Notes under the pieces: generated by a model | What the model was told of the DNA's origin: nothing | The model's input: the letters and a program-made list of their open reading frames with translations, nothing else | Database searches by the model: none | Shown: one piece after another, positions 9,353-20,147 of the stretch | Numbering within the stretch: the first letter of the stretch is position 1 | Layout of the letters: each line of letters begins with the position of its first letter | Made by a program: the position numbers and the translations under genes | Source: Frondihabitans sp. PhB188 | GTDB lineage: Bacteria > Actinomycetota > Actinomycetes > Actinomycetales > Microbacteriaceae | Reading direction: 5' to 3' | Length of the DNA: 64,000 nt | Assembly (NCBI RefSeq): GCF_003752365.1 | Contig: NZ_RJUO01000002.1 | Span: 310,001-374,000 of the forward strand

Positions 9353-9493
9353 TCAGTCGTTGCGGTACAGCGTGGCCGCGGTCGCGGTCCTGCGCGATTT
9401 GACGGCGAGCACGATCATCGTGACGAACAGTGCGATGAGGGCGACTGCCATGAGCCCGGCGACGATGGCGAGGAAGACTGCGAAGACCGACAT
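9353..9493 (-). CDS. Small single-pass membrane protein (46 aa)
   Basis: The short frame reads MSVFAVFLAIVAGLMAVALI and continues through a hydrophobic stretch to VLAVKSRRTATAATLYRND. It is one membrane helix (about residues 3-33) followed by a basic cytoplasmic tail, consistent with the positive-inside rule. No family is recognised. It lies convergent to the reductase gene with 15 bases between stops. The upstream AGGAAGG is rather distant, so translation is not certain. Confidence 0.5.
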   Translation of the reverse strand: MSVFAVFLAIVAGLMAVALIALFVTMIVLAVKSRRTATAATLYRND

Positions 9494-9557
9494 GGTCCGA
9501 GCGTAGTCGACCTTCCTGTCGCCGGGCTTTCTCGTGCCCGCTCGCGGGTGCGGACGC

Positions 9558-9914
9558 TCAGGCTGCGAGGGCCGCGCGAGCCCGGCCGAAGAGCCGTGCG
9601 ATCCACTCGCCGCGGCGGGGAAGATGCGCGTGCGTCTTCGTCCGCAGCTCGATGCGCTTGAGGCCGCGCGCGAGGTCGTGGAGGTTGTTGCGGCGCGTGC
9701 CGTCCCAGTTCACGTAGAGGTAGCGGCCGTCGAGGAAAGGCAGCGAGCGCACTCGCGCCCGCTGGTACGAGTCGGGGCCGGCGAAGTAGTGCGCCTCGCC
9801 GCGGTGGATCTGCTGCGCCGCGAACTCGGCGTCGATGACGCCGGTCGGGGTGACGAGGGCGACGATGGCCCCGGTCGTGTCTCGCACGACGAACTCGATG
9901 GTGAGCTCGGACAT
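9558..9914 (-). CDS. DUF3892-like protein
   Basis: The 118-residue protein starts at an ATG with GAGAGG seven bases upstream. It has a compact beta-rich first part (LTIEFVVRDTTGAIVAL, GVIDAEFAAQQI). The middle (HYFAGPDSYQRARVRSL and DGRYLYVNWDGTRRNNL) resembles the small DUF3892 family, whose role is unknown. A basic C-terminal tail follows. The next upstream gene is a TetR regulator in the same direction about 170 bases away. No function can be assigned. Confidence 0.6.
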   Translation of the reverse strand: MSELTIEFVVRDTTGAIVALVTPTGVIDAEFAAQQIHRGEAHYFAGPDSYQRARVRSLPFLDGRYLYVNWDGTRRNNLHDLARGLKRIELRTKTHAHLPRRGEWIARLFGRARAALAA

Positions 9915-10085
9915 CGCGGACCTCTCTCGGCGGTTCAGGCGCCGTTCGGCAAACGACGCGGGCGGACCGCGGGATCCGGAAGAGGGGCGAACGTGTCGAG
10001 GCGGCCTGTGCCGGAACCCTCGGTGCTTCCTGTGACGATCATACGAGCGAGCCGAGTCGATTTCCACCACCCGAGCGGGGGTTGA

Positions 10086-10688
10086 CTACGCGGGCTTTCC
10101 CGTCGCCAGGCGCCACCAGGTCGGAGCGCCGGCGGCGATGGCGTGCACCGCGCCCTCGATGTCGTCCAGGTCGCCCATCTGCAGCCACACCTCGATCGCG
10201 CCGACTGTGCCCGATGCCGCATAGGCCGCGATCATCCGAGTGGTCTGGTCGTCCATCTGCTCTACCGGGAGCGGGGCGATCTGCGGATAGGCGGTCAGAG
10301 CGGTGACGATGTTGTCGGCCAGGAACGTCGACAGCGAGCGCCGCACGGGCGCTCCGTTCTGCCCGAGCAGGGCCGCGCGGTACGCGGGCCCGAAAGCGGC
10401 GATGTGCCGGAGGAGCCCGGCCTCCGCCGTCGCCAGCACACCCTGGAGCGCGCTGGACGCGGGCATGCCCTGACCGACGTAGCCGAGGAGGTACTCCTCG
10501 AGCTTCTCGTGAAGGGCGAGTGCCAGCAGGTCGACGACCGACGAGGAGTGCCGGTAGAACGTATCGCGCGTGACGCCGGCGTCTCGGGCGACCTCCGAGA
10601 CGCTCACGTCGTCGATGCGACCTGCCGCGGCGAGGGCCAGTACGGCGGAGGTCAGCCGGTCGCGGCTTCGTCGTGCTCGCGGATCCAT
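10086..10688 (-). CDS. TetR-family transcriptional regulator
   Basis: This 200-residue regulator has an N-terminal helix-turn-helix (about 8-55; VSEVARDAGVTRDTFYRHSSS). A helical ligand-binding domain follows with no recognisable ligand signature. The start MDPRARRSRDRL is preferred over a GTG seven codons earlier because it gives the usual length before the DNA-binding domain. The 279 bases upstream, to the next gene at 10968, hold no convincing gene and no clear operator. Its target is unknown. Confidence 0.82.
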   Translation of the reverse strand: MDPRARRSRDRLTSAVLALAAAGRIDDVSVSEVARDAGVTRDTFYRHSSSVVDLLALALHEKLEEYLLGYVGQGMPASSALQGVLATAEAGLLRHIAAFGPAYRAALLGQNGAPVRRSLSTFLADNIVTALTAYPQIAPLPVEQMDDQTTRMIAAYAASGTVGAIEVWLQMGDLDDIEGAVHAIAAGAPTWWRLATGKPA

Positions 10689-10967
10689 GGAGACAACGTA
10701 ATCACGCACCTGTCGACCACTGCCAGGTTCTCAGCAAGTCGTCCCCCGCATGACAGCCGAAAGGCGGACAGACAGATCACCTCGTGTTGCCTCGAGCAGG
10801 AAGGGGCGAGGCCGATCGACCCAAACGACCGGCCCCGCCAGGCGATCGCGTGGATCGCCGTCGTCCACGACCCTGATCCGATGCCGTGGACTCCCCCAAA
10901 GTATCAAACAAATGTCAGCGAGACCACGGTTCCTGCATATCGGACCTCGGTCCACGACCCTCGACCG

Positions 10968-11936
10968 CTACAGCGATGCCGCCCACTCCGACACGAAAGT
11001 CCAGTCGCCCTCGGGCCGCTGCTCCTCCACGAACCGGACCAGCGCCTCGGGCACCGGAGCACTGGCGGCCCCGCCGAGGCTCATGACCGAGAGCGACGCG
11101 CTCAGCCCCGCGAATCGCAGCTTCTGCTCGAGGGGCCAGTCGCGGCCGAGCACCACCATCAGGGCCGCTACGAAGACGTCGCCGGCTCCGGTCGGATCGA
11201 CGGCAGGAACTGCCACCGCCGCCGTCTCGACCATCGTCCCGCTCCCGGCGTCGTACGCCACGACCCCGCGGGGCCCGCGCGTCACGACGGCGAGGGGCGT
11301 GTGCTCCCCGAGCGCCCTCGCCGCGAGGTGGGCGTCGTCGGTGCGCGTGTACCGCATCGCCTCGAGGTCGTTCGGCACGAAGACGTCGACGCCGTCGAGC
11401 CGGTCGAGCACCTCGCTCGACCACGAGCCCGTGGAGTCCCAGCCGACGCCGCCCACGACAGTCGTCCCGCCGGCGCGCAGCTCGGCGACCCAGCCGGGAA
11501 CCGGCTCGGCGAGCTCGACGTGCACGACTCCGACCGCGCCGAGCCCGGCCGGAGGCGTCTTGCGGCGCTGGCACTCGGCGTCCGTGAGCGACTCCTCGTA
11601 GGTGATGAAGCTCCGGTCGTGCGCGCCGGTGAGAGCCACGGTCACCGGGCTCTGCCGGCCGGGCAGCGTGCGGACACGGCTGACGTCGAGGTTCGCCTCG
11701 ATCTCCAGGAGGCTGCGGATGTGAGCCCCGAGCACGTCGTCGCCGAGCTCGGCGAGCAGCGCCGTCGAGGCGCCGAGGCGCGCCCCCGCCACGGCGCGGT
11801 TGGCCACTCCCCCGGGCGTGACGGAGAACGCCTTCGCGAACACCTCGGTGCCCGCCTCGGGCACAGCGACGCCCGAGAAGACGAGGTCGCAGTAGACGAT
11901 CCCGCTGAAGAGCAAGTCGGTCCGTGATTCGGTCAC
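10968..11936 (-). CDS. PfkB-family carbohydrate kinase
   Basis: The protein has 322 residues of the ribokinase/PfkB fold. The substrate-binding GGVANRAV motif is at about 42-49 and the catalytic DPTGAGDVF with its anion-hole GAGD is near 250. The acceptor is a sugar, sugar acid or nucleoside; the sequence does not decide which. No sugar transporter is adjacent. The MOSC gene ends seven bases before this gene starts on the same strand, so the two may be co-transcribed. Confidence 0.86.
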   Translation of the reverse strand: MTESRTDLLFSGIVYCDLVFSGVAVPEAGTEVFAKAFSVTPGGVANRAVAGARLGASTALLAELGDDVLGAHIRSLLEIEANLDVSRVRTLPGRQSPVTVALTGAHDRSFITYEESLTDAECQRRKTPPAGLGAVGVVHVELAEPVPGWVAELRAGGTTVVGGVGWDSTGSWSSEVLDRLDGVDVFVPNDLEAMRYTRTDDAHLAARALGEHTPLAVVTRGPRGVVAYDAGSGTMVETAAVAVPAVDPTGAGDVFVAALMVVLGRDWPLEQKLRFAGLSASLSVMSLGGAASAPVPEALVRFVEEQRPEGDWTFVSEWAASL

Positions 11937-11943
11937 GAGTCCA

Positions 11944-12456
11944 TCATGACGGCTGGACGACCTCGAACACCGCCGGCCCGAGGGTCAGCTCGCCGTCGGT
12001 GAGCGGCTCGCACCGCATCCCGCCGCGGCCGCGGAGGGCCGCGAAGGCGCCGGGCGCGAGCTCGTGGTCCATCCAGGCGCACGGGTTGGCGGGGCGGTTG
12101 CCCCGGAAGAGCACGGCCCCTGCGCCCGAGTCGAGCGAGAACAGGGCTCCGCGGAGGGTGTCGACCGGCATGCCGCGGACGATCACGTTGCGACGGGTGC
12201 GGGCGGGATCGAAGGCGACCGCCCCGAGTTCCTGCGCCGCCGTCTCGAGCTGCCCGACGTCGAAGAAGGTCACCGACGCGCCGCGGTGCGCCGGCTTCGC
12301 GAAGTAGCGGTCGCCGACGATGCCGAGGCCGGCGCGGATCTCGACGCGGCCGGGCAGCTCGCTCTCGCGCTCCCCCTGGCCGAACGGCCGGGCGCCGTCG
12401 GCGGGGCGGCCGTCGTAGCGGTGCCGGGGCGAGGCGAGCAGCAGCTCGATGGTCAC
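11944..12456 (-). CDS. MOSC-domain protein
   Basis: A 170-residue single MOSC domain starts with VTIELLLASPRHRYDG. The sulfur-carrying cysteine of the family appears in NPCAWMD near residue 131, and the surrounding RRNVIVRG segment is typical. MOSC proteins bind the molybdenum cofactor or transfer sulfur. The GTG at 12456 is inferred as start because it matches the usual N-terminus. An ATG at 12537 would overlap the divergent exporter start. Molybdenum-enzyme partners are not seen in the window. Confidence 0.78.
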   Translation of the reverse strand: MTIELLLASPRHRYDGRPADGARPFGQGERESELPGRVEIRAGLGIVGDRYFAKPAHRGASVTFFDVGQLETAAQELGAVAFDPARTRRNVIVRGMPVDTLRGALFSLDSGAGAVLFRGNRPANPCAWMDHELAPGAFAALRGRGGMRCEPLTDGELTLGPAVFEVVQPS

Positions 12457-12535
12457 GTCGCGCCCGGTCACCCGGCCCACGATACGCGGCGCGACACCGG
12501 GGAATGGATCGGCGCTCCTAGAGCTTGGGCCGAGC

Positions 12536-13765
12536 ATGACTCAGTCGCCTGAAAGGCGCGGATGGCTCGGCGTGATCTCGGTATCGCTCGGCTCGTTCGT
12601 GCTCGTCCTCTCCGAATTCCTCCCGATCGGCCTGCTGCCCAACATCGCCTCCGACCTCGGGATCGGCATCGGCACTGCAGGGCTCCTCATCGTCGCCACC
12701 GCCATCGCGGCCGCGATCGGCGCCCCCGTCATCACCGTCGTCAGCTCGCGCATCGACCGCCGCTACGTGCTCTGGTCGCTGATGGTGCTGCTGATCATCG
12801 CCGACGTCGTCGGCGCCATGGCGGGCTCGTTCGCCCTGCTCCTGGTCGCGCGGGTGCTGCTCGGCGTCACCCTCGGCGCCTTCTGGGCCATCGGCGCCGG
12901 CATCGCGGGCCGCCTCGTCGCGGCACCTCAGGTCATCAAGGCCACCTCGATCATCACCGCGGGCGTCTCGGTCGCGACCGTGGTCAGCCTGCCGCTGGGG
13001 TCGCTCGTGGCGAACCTCGCGAGCTGGCGCCTCGCCTTCGTGATCGGCGCCGGCCTCGCGGTCGTCGCGCTCGTCGGCCAGCTGATCCTCCTGCCGTCGA
13101 TCCCGTCGAGCTCGCGCGTGGCGTTCCGCACCTTCGGCGGGCTGTTCCGGGTGCAGCGCGCCCGCGTCGGCCTGATCGCGACGGCCTTCGTGTTCCTGGC
13201 GCAGTTCACCGCGTACACCTTCATCACGCCGTACCTCGAGGACCTCGTCAAGGTCGACACGTCCACCGTGACGCTGGCGCTGCTGGTCTTCGGCATCGCC
13301 GGGATCGCCGGCAACTTCGCGTTCAGCGTCGCCCTGTCGCGAAACCTGGTCGGCACGCTCCTGTTCGGCAAGATCCTGCTCGCGGTCGCGATCGTGCTTC
13401 TGCCGCTGCTCGCCTGGACCGTGCCCGGCGTGTTCGTGCTGCTCGTCGTCTGGGGCTTCGTCTGGGGCGGCATGCCGCTCGGCATGCAGACGTGGATGTC
13501 CACCGCCGCTCCCGGCGTCGCCGAGGGCAGCCTGGCGATGTTCGTCACCACGATCCAGCTGGCGATCTCGGGCGGCTCGATCGTCGGGGCCGTCACCCTC
13601 GGCCTCGGCGGCTACGGTGCCACCTTCACGGTGTCGGCCGTCATCGCGGCGCTCGGGTTCGTGACGCTGCTGGTGCTGGGGCGGAGCGGGTCGTCTCGCG
13701 CGGCGTCGGCGCCGGCCGCGCCCGTGCCGGTCACGACCGGCGCCGTCGCGGTGCCCTGCCCCTAG
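12536..13765 (+). CDS. MFS exporter, DHA1 (AraJ/NepI-like) type
   Basis: The protein has 409 residues with 12 predicted membrane helices. The start MTQSPERRGWLGVISVSLGS leads into the helix-1 signature FVLVLSEFLPIGLLPNIA, typical of sugar or purine-nucleoside efflux pumps of the DHA1 class. The loop 2-3 motif is SSRIDRRYVL. A short low-complexity Ala/Pro tail ends the protein. It is divergent from the MOSC gene. The substrate is unknown; export of sugars, ribonucleosides or drugs is possible. Confidence 0.87.
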   Translation: MTQSPERRGWLGVISVSLGSFVLVLSEFLPIGLLPNIASDLGIGIGTAGLLIVATAIAAAIGAPVITVVSSRIDRRYVLWSLMVLLIIADVVGAMAGSFALLLVARVLLGVTLGAFWAIGAGIAGRLVAAPQVIKATSIITAGVSVATVVSLPLGSLVANLASWRLAFVIGAGLAVVALVGQLILLPSIPSSSRVAFRTFGGLFRVQRARVGLIATAFVFLAQFTAYTFITPYLEDLVKVDTSTVTLALLVFGIAGIAGNFAFSVALSRNLVGTLLFGKILLAVAIVLLPLLAWTVPGVFVLLVVWGFVWGGMPLGMQTWMSTAAPGVAEGSLAMFVTTIQLAISGGSIVGAVTLGLGGYGATFTVSAVIAALGFVTLLVLGRSGSSRAASAPAAPVPVTTGAVAVPCP

Positions 13766-13794
13766 CCCGTCCCGCCCGGACCTCCCCCACCGCA

Positions 13795-13848
13795 CCACGA
13801 TCGGGACTCCACACCACGCGATGTCGTGGTGTCGGGTCCCGATCGTGG
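13795..13848. terminator. Bipartite palindromic terminator
   Basis: The outer arms CCACGATCGGGAC (13795-13807) and GTCCCGATCGTGG (13836-13848) pair perfectly. An inner stem CACCACG/CGTGGTG sits between them. The element lies between convergent genes ending at 13765 and 13877. Confidence 0.8.
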
Positions 13849-13876
13849 GTTCGGGGTCCGGCCCGGACAGCGGTCG

Positions 13877-14779
13877 CTAGCGGCCGAGCTCCGCGACCGT
13901 CGGAGGGTTCGCCCCGGCGCGCGACACCGTGACGCGGGCGCTCGTCAGGGCCGTCGCTACGACGGAGGACAGCACGCCGGCAGCCAGCCCGCCAGCGCGC
14001 ACCGAGTCGGCGTGCCCGCCGTCGAGCAGCGCGAACAGCAGCCCCGACATGAAGGCGTCTCCGGCGCCGATGGTGTCGACGACCTCGACGGGAAGCGAGG
14101 GCAGCGCGACCCGGTCGGTCGACGTGGCCGCGACCGCACCGTCAGGGCCGCGAGTGATGGCCGCGAGCGTGACGCCCAGGCCGAGGTAGCGGTCGAGCAC
14201 GGCGTCGAGGGACAGGCCCGGGTGCAGCCAGGCGGCGTCCTCGTCGCTCATCTTCAGCACGTGCACCACCCGCGCCAGCGCGTCGACGGTGGCCAGGACG
14301 GCGTCGCGGTCGGGCGTGATGCTGGGCCGCACGTTCGGGTCGAAGCTCAGGAGCGCCCGGTCGCGCGAGGCCTCGAACAGGCGCCGCACGTCGTCGCTGC
14401 CCGGCGCGAGGGCGGTCGCGATCGAGCCGGTGTGGAGCAGCGCGACGTCGTCAGGAACGCTGATCGCCCCGGGTGCCCACTCGATGTCGAACTCGTACTC
14501 GGCGTGGCGATCCTCCTGAATCGTGGCGACCGCCGTCGAGGTCCGGTGCGAGGTCACCGTGGCCGGGTCGACGCTCACCCCCGCCGAGGCGAGATGCGCC
14601 AGCAGGGCGTCGCCGCGTGCGTCGCGGCCGACCGAGGCGCGGAACGCGGTGCCGACTCCGAGCCGGGCCAGCCCGTAGGCGACGTTCATGGGGCTCCCGC
14701 CCGGGTGCTCGACCGTGGAGTCGCCGTCGACAACGATGTCGACGAGCGCCTCGCCGACGACGAATGCTGCACTGCTCAT
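13877..14779 (-). CDS. PfkB-family fructokinase-like kinase
   Basis: The 300-residue kinase has the N-terminal VVGEALVDIVV and the PGGSPMNVAYGLARLG substrate loop seen in bacterial fructokinases and ribokinases. It also has the catalytic TIGAGDAF near residue 235. It probably phosphorylates fructose or a related sugar using ATP. The ATG at 14779 begins MSSAAF. It is not adjacent to a sugar transporter; the next gene upstream is an AraC regulator on the same strand. Confidence 0.87.
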   Translation of the reverse strand: MSSAAFVVGEALVDIVVDGDSTVEHPGGSPMNVAYGLARLGVGTAFRASVGRDARGDALLAHLASAGVSVDPATVTSHRTSTAVATIQEDRHAEYEFDIEWAPGAISVPDDVALLHTGSIATALAPGSDDVRRLFEASRDRALLSFDPNVRPSITPDRDAVLATVDALARVVHVLKMSDEDAAWLHPGLSLDAVLDRYLGLGVTLAAITRGPDGAVAATSTDRVALPSLPVEVVDTIGAGDAFMSGLLFALLDGGHADSVRAGGLAAGVLSSVVATALTSARVTVSRAGANPPTVAELGR

Positions 14780-14841
14780 GCTCGGAGCGTACCGGCAGTG
14801 TCGTCCCCTCAACCATCACCCCCGGGGCGCAGGAACTGCGA

Positions 14842-15771
14842 CTACGCCGCCACCGCCCGAGCCGCCGCGCGGAACCGCCCCGGCGCCGCACCCCGCGCTC
14901 GGCTGAACGCCCTCGAGAACGCGTACACCGACGAGTACCCCACCGCCGCTGCGACGGCCTCCAGCGGCTCGTCGCCGTCGCGCAGCCGCACGGCGGCGAG
15001 GTCCATCCGCCAGCGCGTCAGGTACGCCGCCGGAGTCTCGCCCGCCACCGACTGGAAGCGCCGGGCGAGAGTCGCCTTCGAGACGTTCAGTCGCGCCGCG
15101 AGGGCGGTCGTGGTCCAGGGCGCGGCGGGGTCGGCGTGCACGAGAGTGAGCGCCTCGGTCATCAGCGGGTCGCCGAGGACCCCGAGCCACGACGGCTCCG
15201 ACGGCGCAGGCCTCGTGGCGAGCCAGACGCGGAGAAGCTGCACGAGCAGGATGTCGACCAGGCTGTTCATCACTACGCTCGCTGCGATCTGCGGGTGGGC
15301 GAGCTCGCGGGCGAGGAGGCGCACGGTGTCGTCGAGGCAGGTGCCCCCGTTGTCGGCGCGGATGTGGACGACCTCCGGCAGCAGCTCCAGCACCTGGGTG
15401 GAGACCGCCGGGTCGTGGCGGTAGGCGGCCCCGAGGATGTGCGTCTGCACATCGCCGTCGCCGAACCGGAGCACCCCGCCCGTGCGCCGGGCGTGGGCGG
15501 CCGTGCTCGAGTCGCAGAGCGGCGCGGGAGCGCCCGGGTAGCTCGTCAGAGTGTGGCCCACCCCTGTCGGGAGGAGGACCACGTCGCCGGGCATCAGCTG
15601 TCGGGGGTCGTGCCCGGGCACGCCGAGCCATGCGGTGCCCGAGGTGACGGCGTAGAAGGCGGCGCCCGGGTTGTCGGTCCACCAGACACCCCAGGTCGCG
15701 GTGGCCTCGATCCGGGCGCCGAGGGTGCCGCGGACGCCGGAGACCGCGAGTACGTCGGCAAGGAGGTCCAT
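14842..15771 (-). CDS. AraC-family regulator with N-terminal cupin
   Basis: This 309-residue protein has an N-terminal cupin-like ligand domain (GVWWTDNPGAAFYAV, LMPGDVVLLPTG). A C-terminal double helix-turn-helix follows (TTALAARLNVSKATLARRFQ and LEAVAAAVGYSSVYAFSRAF). Related regulators control a divergent oxidoreductase gene. Here the divergent gene is a short-chain dehydrogenase 147 bases away, its likely target. The start MDLLADVL matches the family; an ATG eight codons upstream is also possible. Confidence 0.87.
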   Translation of the reverse strand: MDLLADVLAVSGVRGTLGARIEATATWGVWWTDNPGAAFYAVTSGTAWLGVPGHDPRQLMPGDVVLLPTGVGHTLTSYPGAPAPLCDSSTAAHARRTGGVLRFGDGDVQTHILGAAYRHDPAVSTQVLELLPEVVHIRADNGGTCLDDTVRLLARELAHPQIAASVVMNSLVDILLVQLLRVWLATRPAPSEPSWLGVLGDPLMTEALTLVHADPAAPWTTTALAARLNVSKATLARRFQSVAGETPAAYLTRWRMDLAAVRLRDGDEPLEAVAAAVGYSSVYAFSRAFSRARGAAPGRFRAAARAVAA

Positions 15772-15918
15772 CCCCTCAGAATAGCCGCCGGTCATCTATG
15801 CACCTGCGCACATGAGTCGATCGGCTATCGATCTGGTCTCTTCGGGCATCGACCTGCGCATAACCTGCTTCGTACGCTCGACGAGTGCCGAACGGACGGC
15901 ACCGGAAAAGGGGCACCA

Positions 15919-16647
15919 ATGAACATCGAAGGCCAGATCGTCCTCGTCACCGGATCGAACCGCGGCATCGGCCGGCAGTTCGTCGAAGAGCTGCTCGCGC
16001 GCGGCGCGGCGAAGGTCTACGCGACCGCCCGGCGCCCCGAGGGCGTCGACGCCGAGCTGTCCGGGCTGACCGGCGTCGCGATCCTGCCGCTCGACATCAC
16101 CGACCAGGCGTCCGTCGACGCCGTGGCAGCGGCAGCTCAGGACGTCACCCTGCTGATCAACAACGCCGGCGTCTCGACCGGCGCCGACCTGGTCGCGGGC
16201 GACCTCGCCCTGATCCGCCGCGAGATGGACACCCACTTCTTCGGCACCCTGAGCATGGTGCGGGCGTTCGCGCCGATCCTCAGGGCGAACGGCGGCGGCG
16301 GCATCGTGAACGTCCTGTCGGCGCTGTCGTGGTTCAACTGGATCGGCGCCGGTGCGTACGGTGCGGCCAAGGCGGCCGGCTGGGCGATGACGAACGGCGT
16401 GCGCCTCGAGCTCGCAGCGCAGGGGACCCTCGTCACGGGCGTCCACCTCGGAGCCGCCGACACCGAGATGATGGCCGGCTACGACGGTCCGCTGCTCGCA
16501 CCCCGCGACGTCGTGATCGCAGTGCTCGACGGGATCGAGGCGGGCTCGACGGAGGTCGTCGTCGACGAGTGGAGCGCCACGGCGAAGGCCTCGCTCGCGC
16601 TCGCGCCGTCGGCCAGCCCGTTCTACGACGGCACGCTCAACGCCTAG
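15919..16647 (+). CDS. Short-chain dehydrogenase/reductase (SDR)
   Basis: This 242-residue classical SDR has the cofactor motif TGSNRGIGR at 12-20 and NNAG near 78. The catalytic serine is in NVLSALSW near 136, and the YGAAK tetrad (YxxxK) is near 150. It oxidises or reduces an alcohol/carbonyl with NAD(P). AAAAGGGG lies shortly before the ATG. It diverges from an AraC regulator, a common arrangement in which the regulator responds to the enzyme's substrate. The substrate is unknown. Confidence 0.88.
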   Translation: MNIEGQIVLVTGSNRGIGRQFVEELLARGAAKVYATARRPEGVDAELSGLTGVAILPLDITDQASVDAVAAAAQDVTLLINNAGVSTGADLVAGDLALIRREMDTHFFGTLSMVRAFAPILRANGGGGIVNVLSALSWFNWIGAGAYGAAKAAGWAMTNGVRLELAAQGTLVTGVHLGAADTEMMAGYDGPLLAPRDVVIAVLDGIEAGSTEVVVDEWSATAKASLALAPSASPFYDGTLNA

Positions 16648-16669
16648 GGCCGCGCCACGACGCGCGGAG

Positions 16670-16729
16670 CCCCGCCGTTTCGGCAGATCCCCGCTGTCGC
16701 GCAGGAGGGATCGAGCCGAAACGGCGGGG
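16670..16729. terminator. Hairpin terminator between convergent genes
   Basis: The arms CCCCGCCGTTTCGGC (16670-16684) and GCCGAAACGGCGGGG (16715-16729) are perfectly complementary across a 30-base loop. They separate the SDR gene from the convergent Clp gene. Confidence 0.78.
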
Positions 16730-16755
16730 AAGGGGCCGGCTGGCCGGCCGGGCCG

Positions 16756-19230
<2,475 letters not shown>

Positions 19231-19247
19231 GGAACCTCCAGGAGAAA

Positions 19248-19268
19248 CTTGAGTGCCTTTGACTCAAC
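19248..19268. promoter_or_regulatory. HAIR operator (HspR binding site)
   Basis: CTTGAGT, seven spacer bases and ACTCAAC match the HspR-associated inverted repeat (CTTGAGT-N7-ACTCAAG) at 13 of 14 positions. The site sits just before the ATG at 19230 of the Clp gene, as expected for heat-shock repression. Confidence 0.85.
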
Positions 19269-19333
19269 TCAACGCAGGAGGACGCGAGACATTCCCACCC
19301 CGCCCACAAAGGTGAGCGGGGTGGACTCAACCC

Positions 19334-19972
19334 TTACTTGTAGACGGCCTGAGTCAGCACCTGCGAGGCCCGGGCGGAGAACTCCCCGCGCACCAGCACC
19401 TCGTAGCGACCGGCCTCCATGGTCTTGATCGACGAGAAGTCGCGGCGGCCGCGGGTCATGGCGTGCCCGGCGAATCCGAACAGGGCTCCCCACACGGCAC
19501 CCGCCACGACGGCCGTGAGGAGCACCGCGACGAGGTTCGCATTGGCGAAGATCGCGAACAGGAAGCCGAGGAACAGGCCGAACCAGACGCCGCTGAGCGC
19601 ACCGCGCCCGGCCGCCTTGCCGTTGGTGAGACGCCCAGACACGTTCTCGACCGTGCGGATGTCGTGGCCGACGATCGAGACGTTCTCGACGGGGAAGCCC
19701 TCGTCGCTCAGGCGGTCCACCGCGGCCTGGGCGTCCTCGTACTTCGTGTAGGTCGCGACGACCTGCGGGTAGCCGCCGCCGGCGAACGCGCCGAAGCCGC
19801 CGGCCTGCTCGGCCTGCGATCCCGTGGAATCGGCGGCGGGCTGCGTCGTGACGGGCGGCGGGACAGCACCCGGAGGCGCGTACTCGCCGTACTGCGGGGC
19901 GGGGCCGGCCTGAGGGCGGTCGGCAGCGGGGTCTCCGGCAGAACCGGCACCAGACGGGTTGTCGTTCGACAT
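19334..19972 (-). CDS. General stress protein 17M-like (YflT domain) membrane protein
   Basis: This 212-residue protein starts at an ATG preceded by AAGGAG. The first 65 residues are Pro/Gly/Ala-rich and disordered. A YflT-like domain follows (VVATYTKYEDAQAAVDRLS, FPVENVSIVGHDIRTVE), then a pair of hydrophobic helices (about 128-165, GLFLGFLFAIFANANLV and AVVAGAVWGALFG) and a C-terminal strand-rich part (GRYEVLVRGEFS). Such proteins are induced by general stress and sit in the membrane; their activity is unknown. It lies just upstream of the HspR-controlled Clp gene, in keeping with a stress theme. Confidence 0.83.
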   Translation of the reverse strand: MSNDNPSGAGSAGDPAADRPQAGPAPQYGEYAPPGAVPPPVTTQPAADSTGSQAEQAGGFGAFAGGGYPQVVATYTKYEDAQAAVDRLSDEGFPVENVSIVGHDIRTVENVSGRLTNGKAAGRGALSGVWFGLFLGFLFAIFANANLVAVLLTAVVAGAVWGALFGFAGHAMTRGRRDFSSIKTMEAGRYEVLVRGEFSARASQVLTQAVYK

Positions 19973-20147
19973 CGAGTACTCCTTGTGAATTCAGGGACGG
20001 ACCTCCACTGTGCCCTCGTCGCCTGGCGTTTTTCGGATAGTCCCCGGTCAGCGCCGGAGGTGTGCCTAACACTCGCCCACTATCAGGAAAAACACGGCCG
20101 CACCAGGGGATGACGCAAGCGTCACCCACGTGCGATCATCCCCATCG

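Noticed and set aside
10731-10955. Small minus-strand frame between the TetR and PfkB genes
   Set aside because: It has no ribosome binding site, no recognisable pattern and biased Arg-rich content; it is probably non-coding.
10143-11927. Long open frame on the plus strand across the TetR and PfkB genes
   Set aside because: The translation is Arg/Ala/His/Gly-rich with no domain, a typical shadow frame of GC-rich coding sequence, while the minus strand encodes clear protein families.
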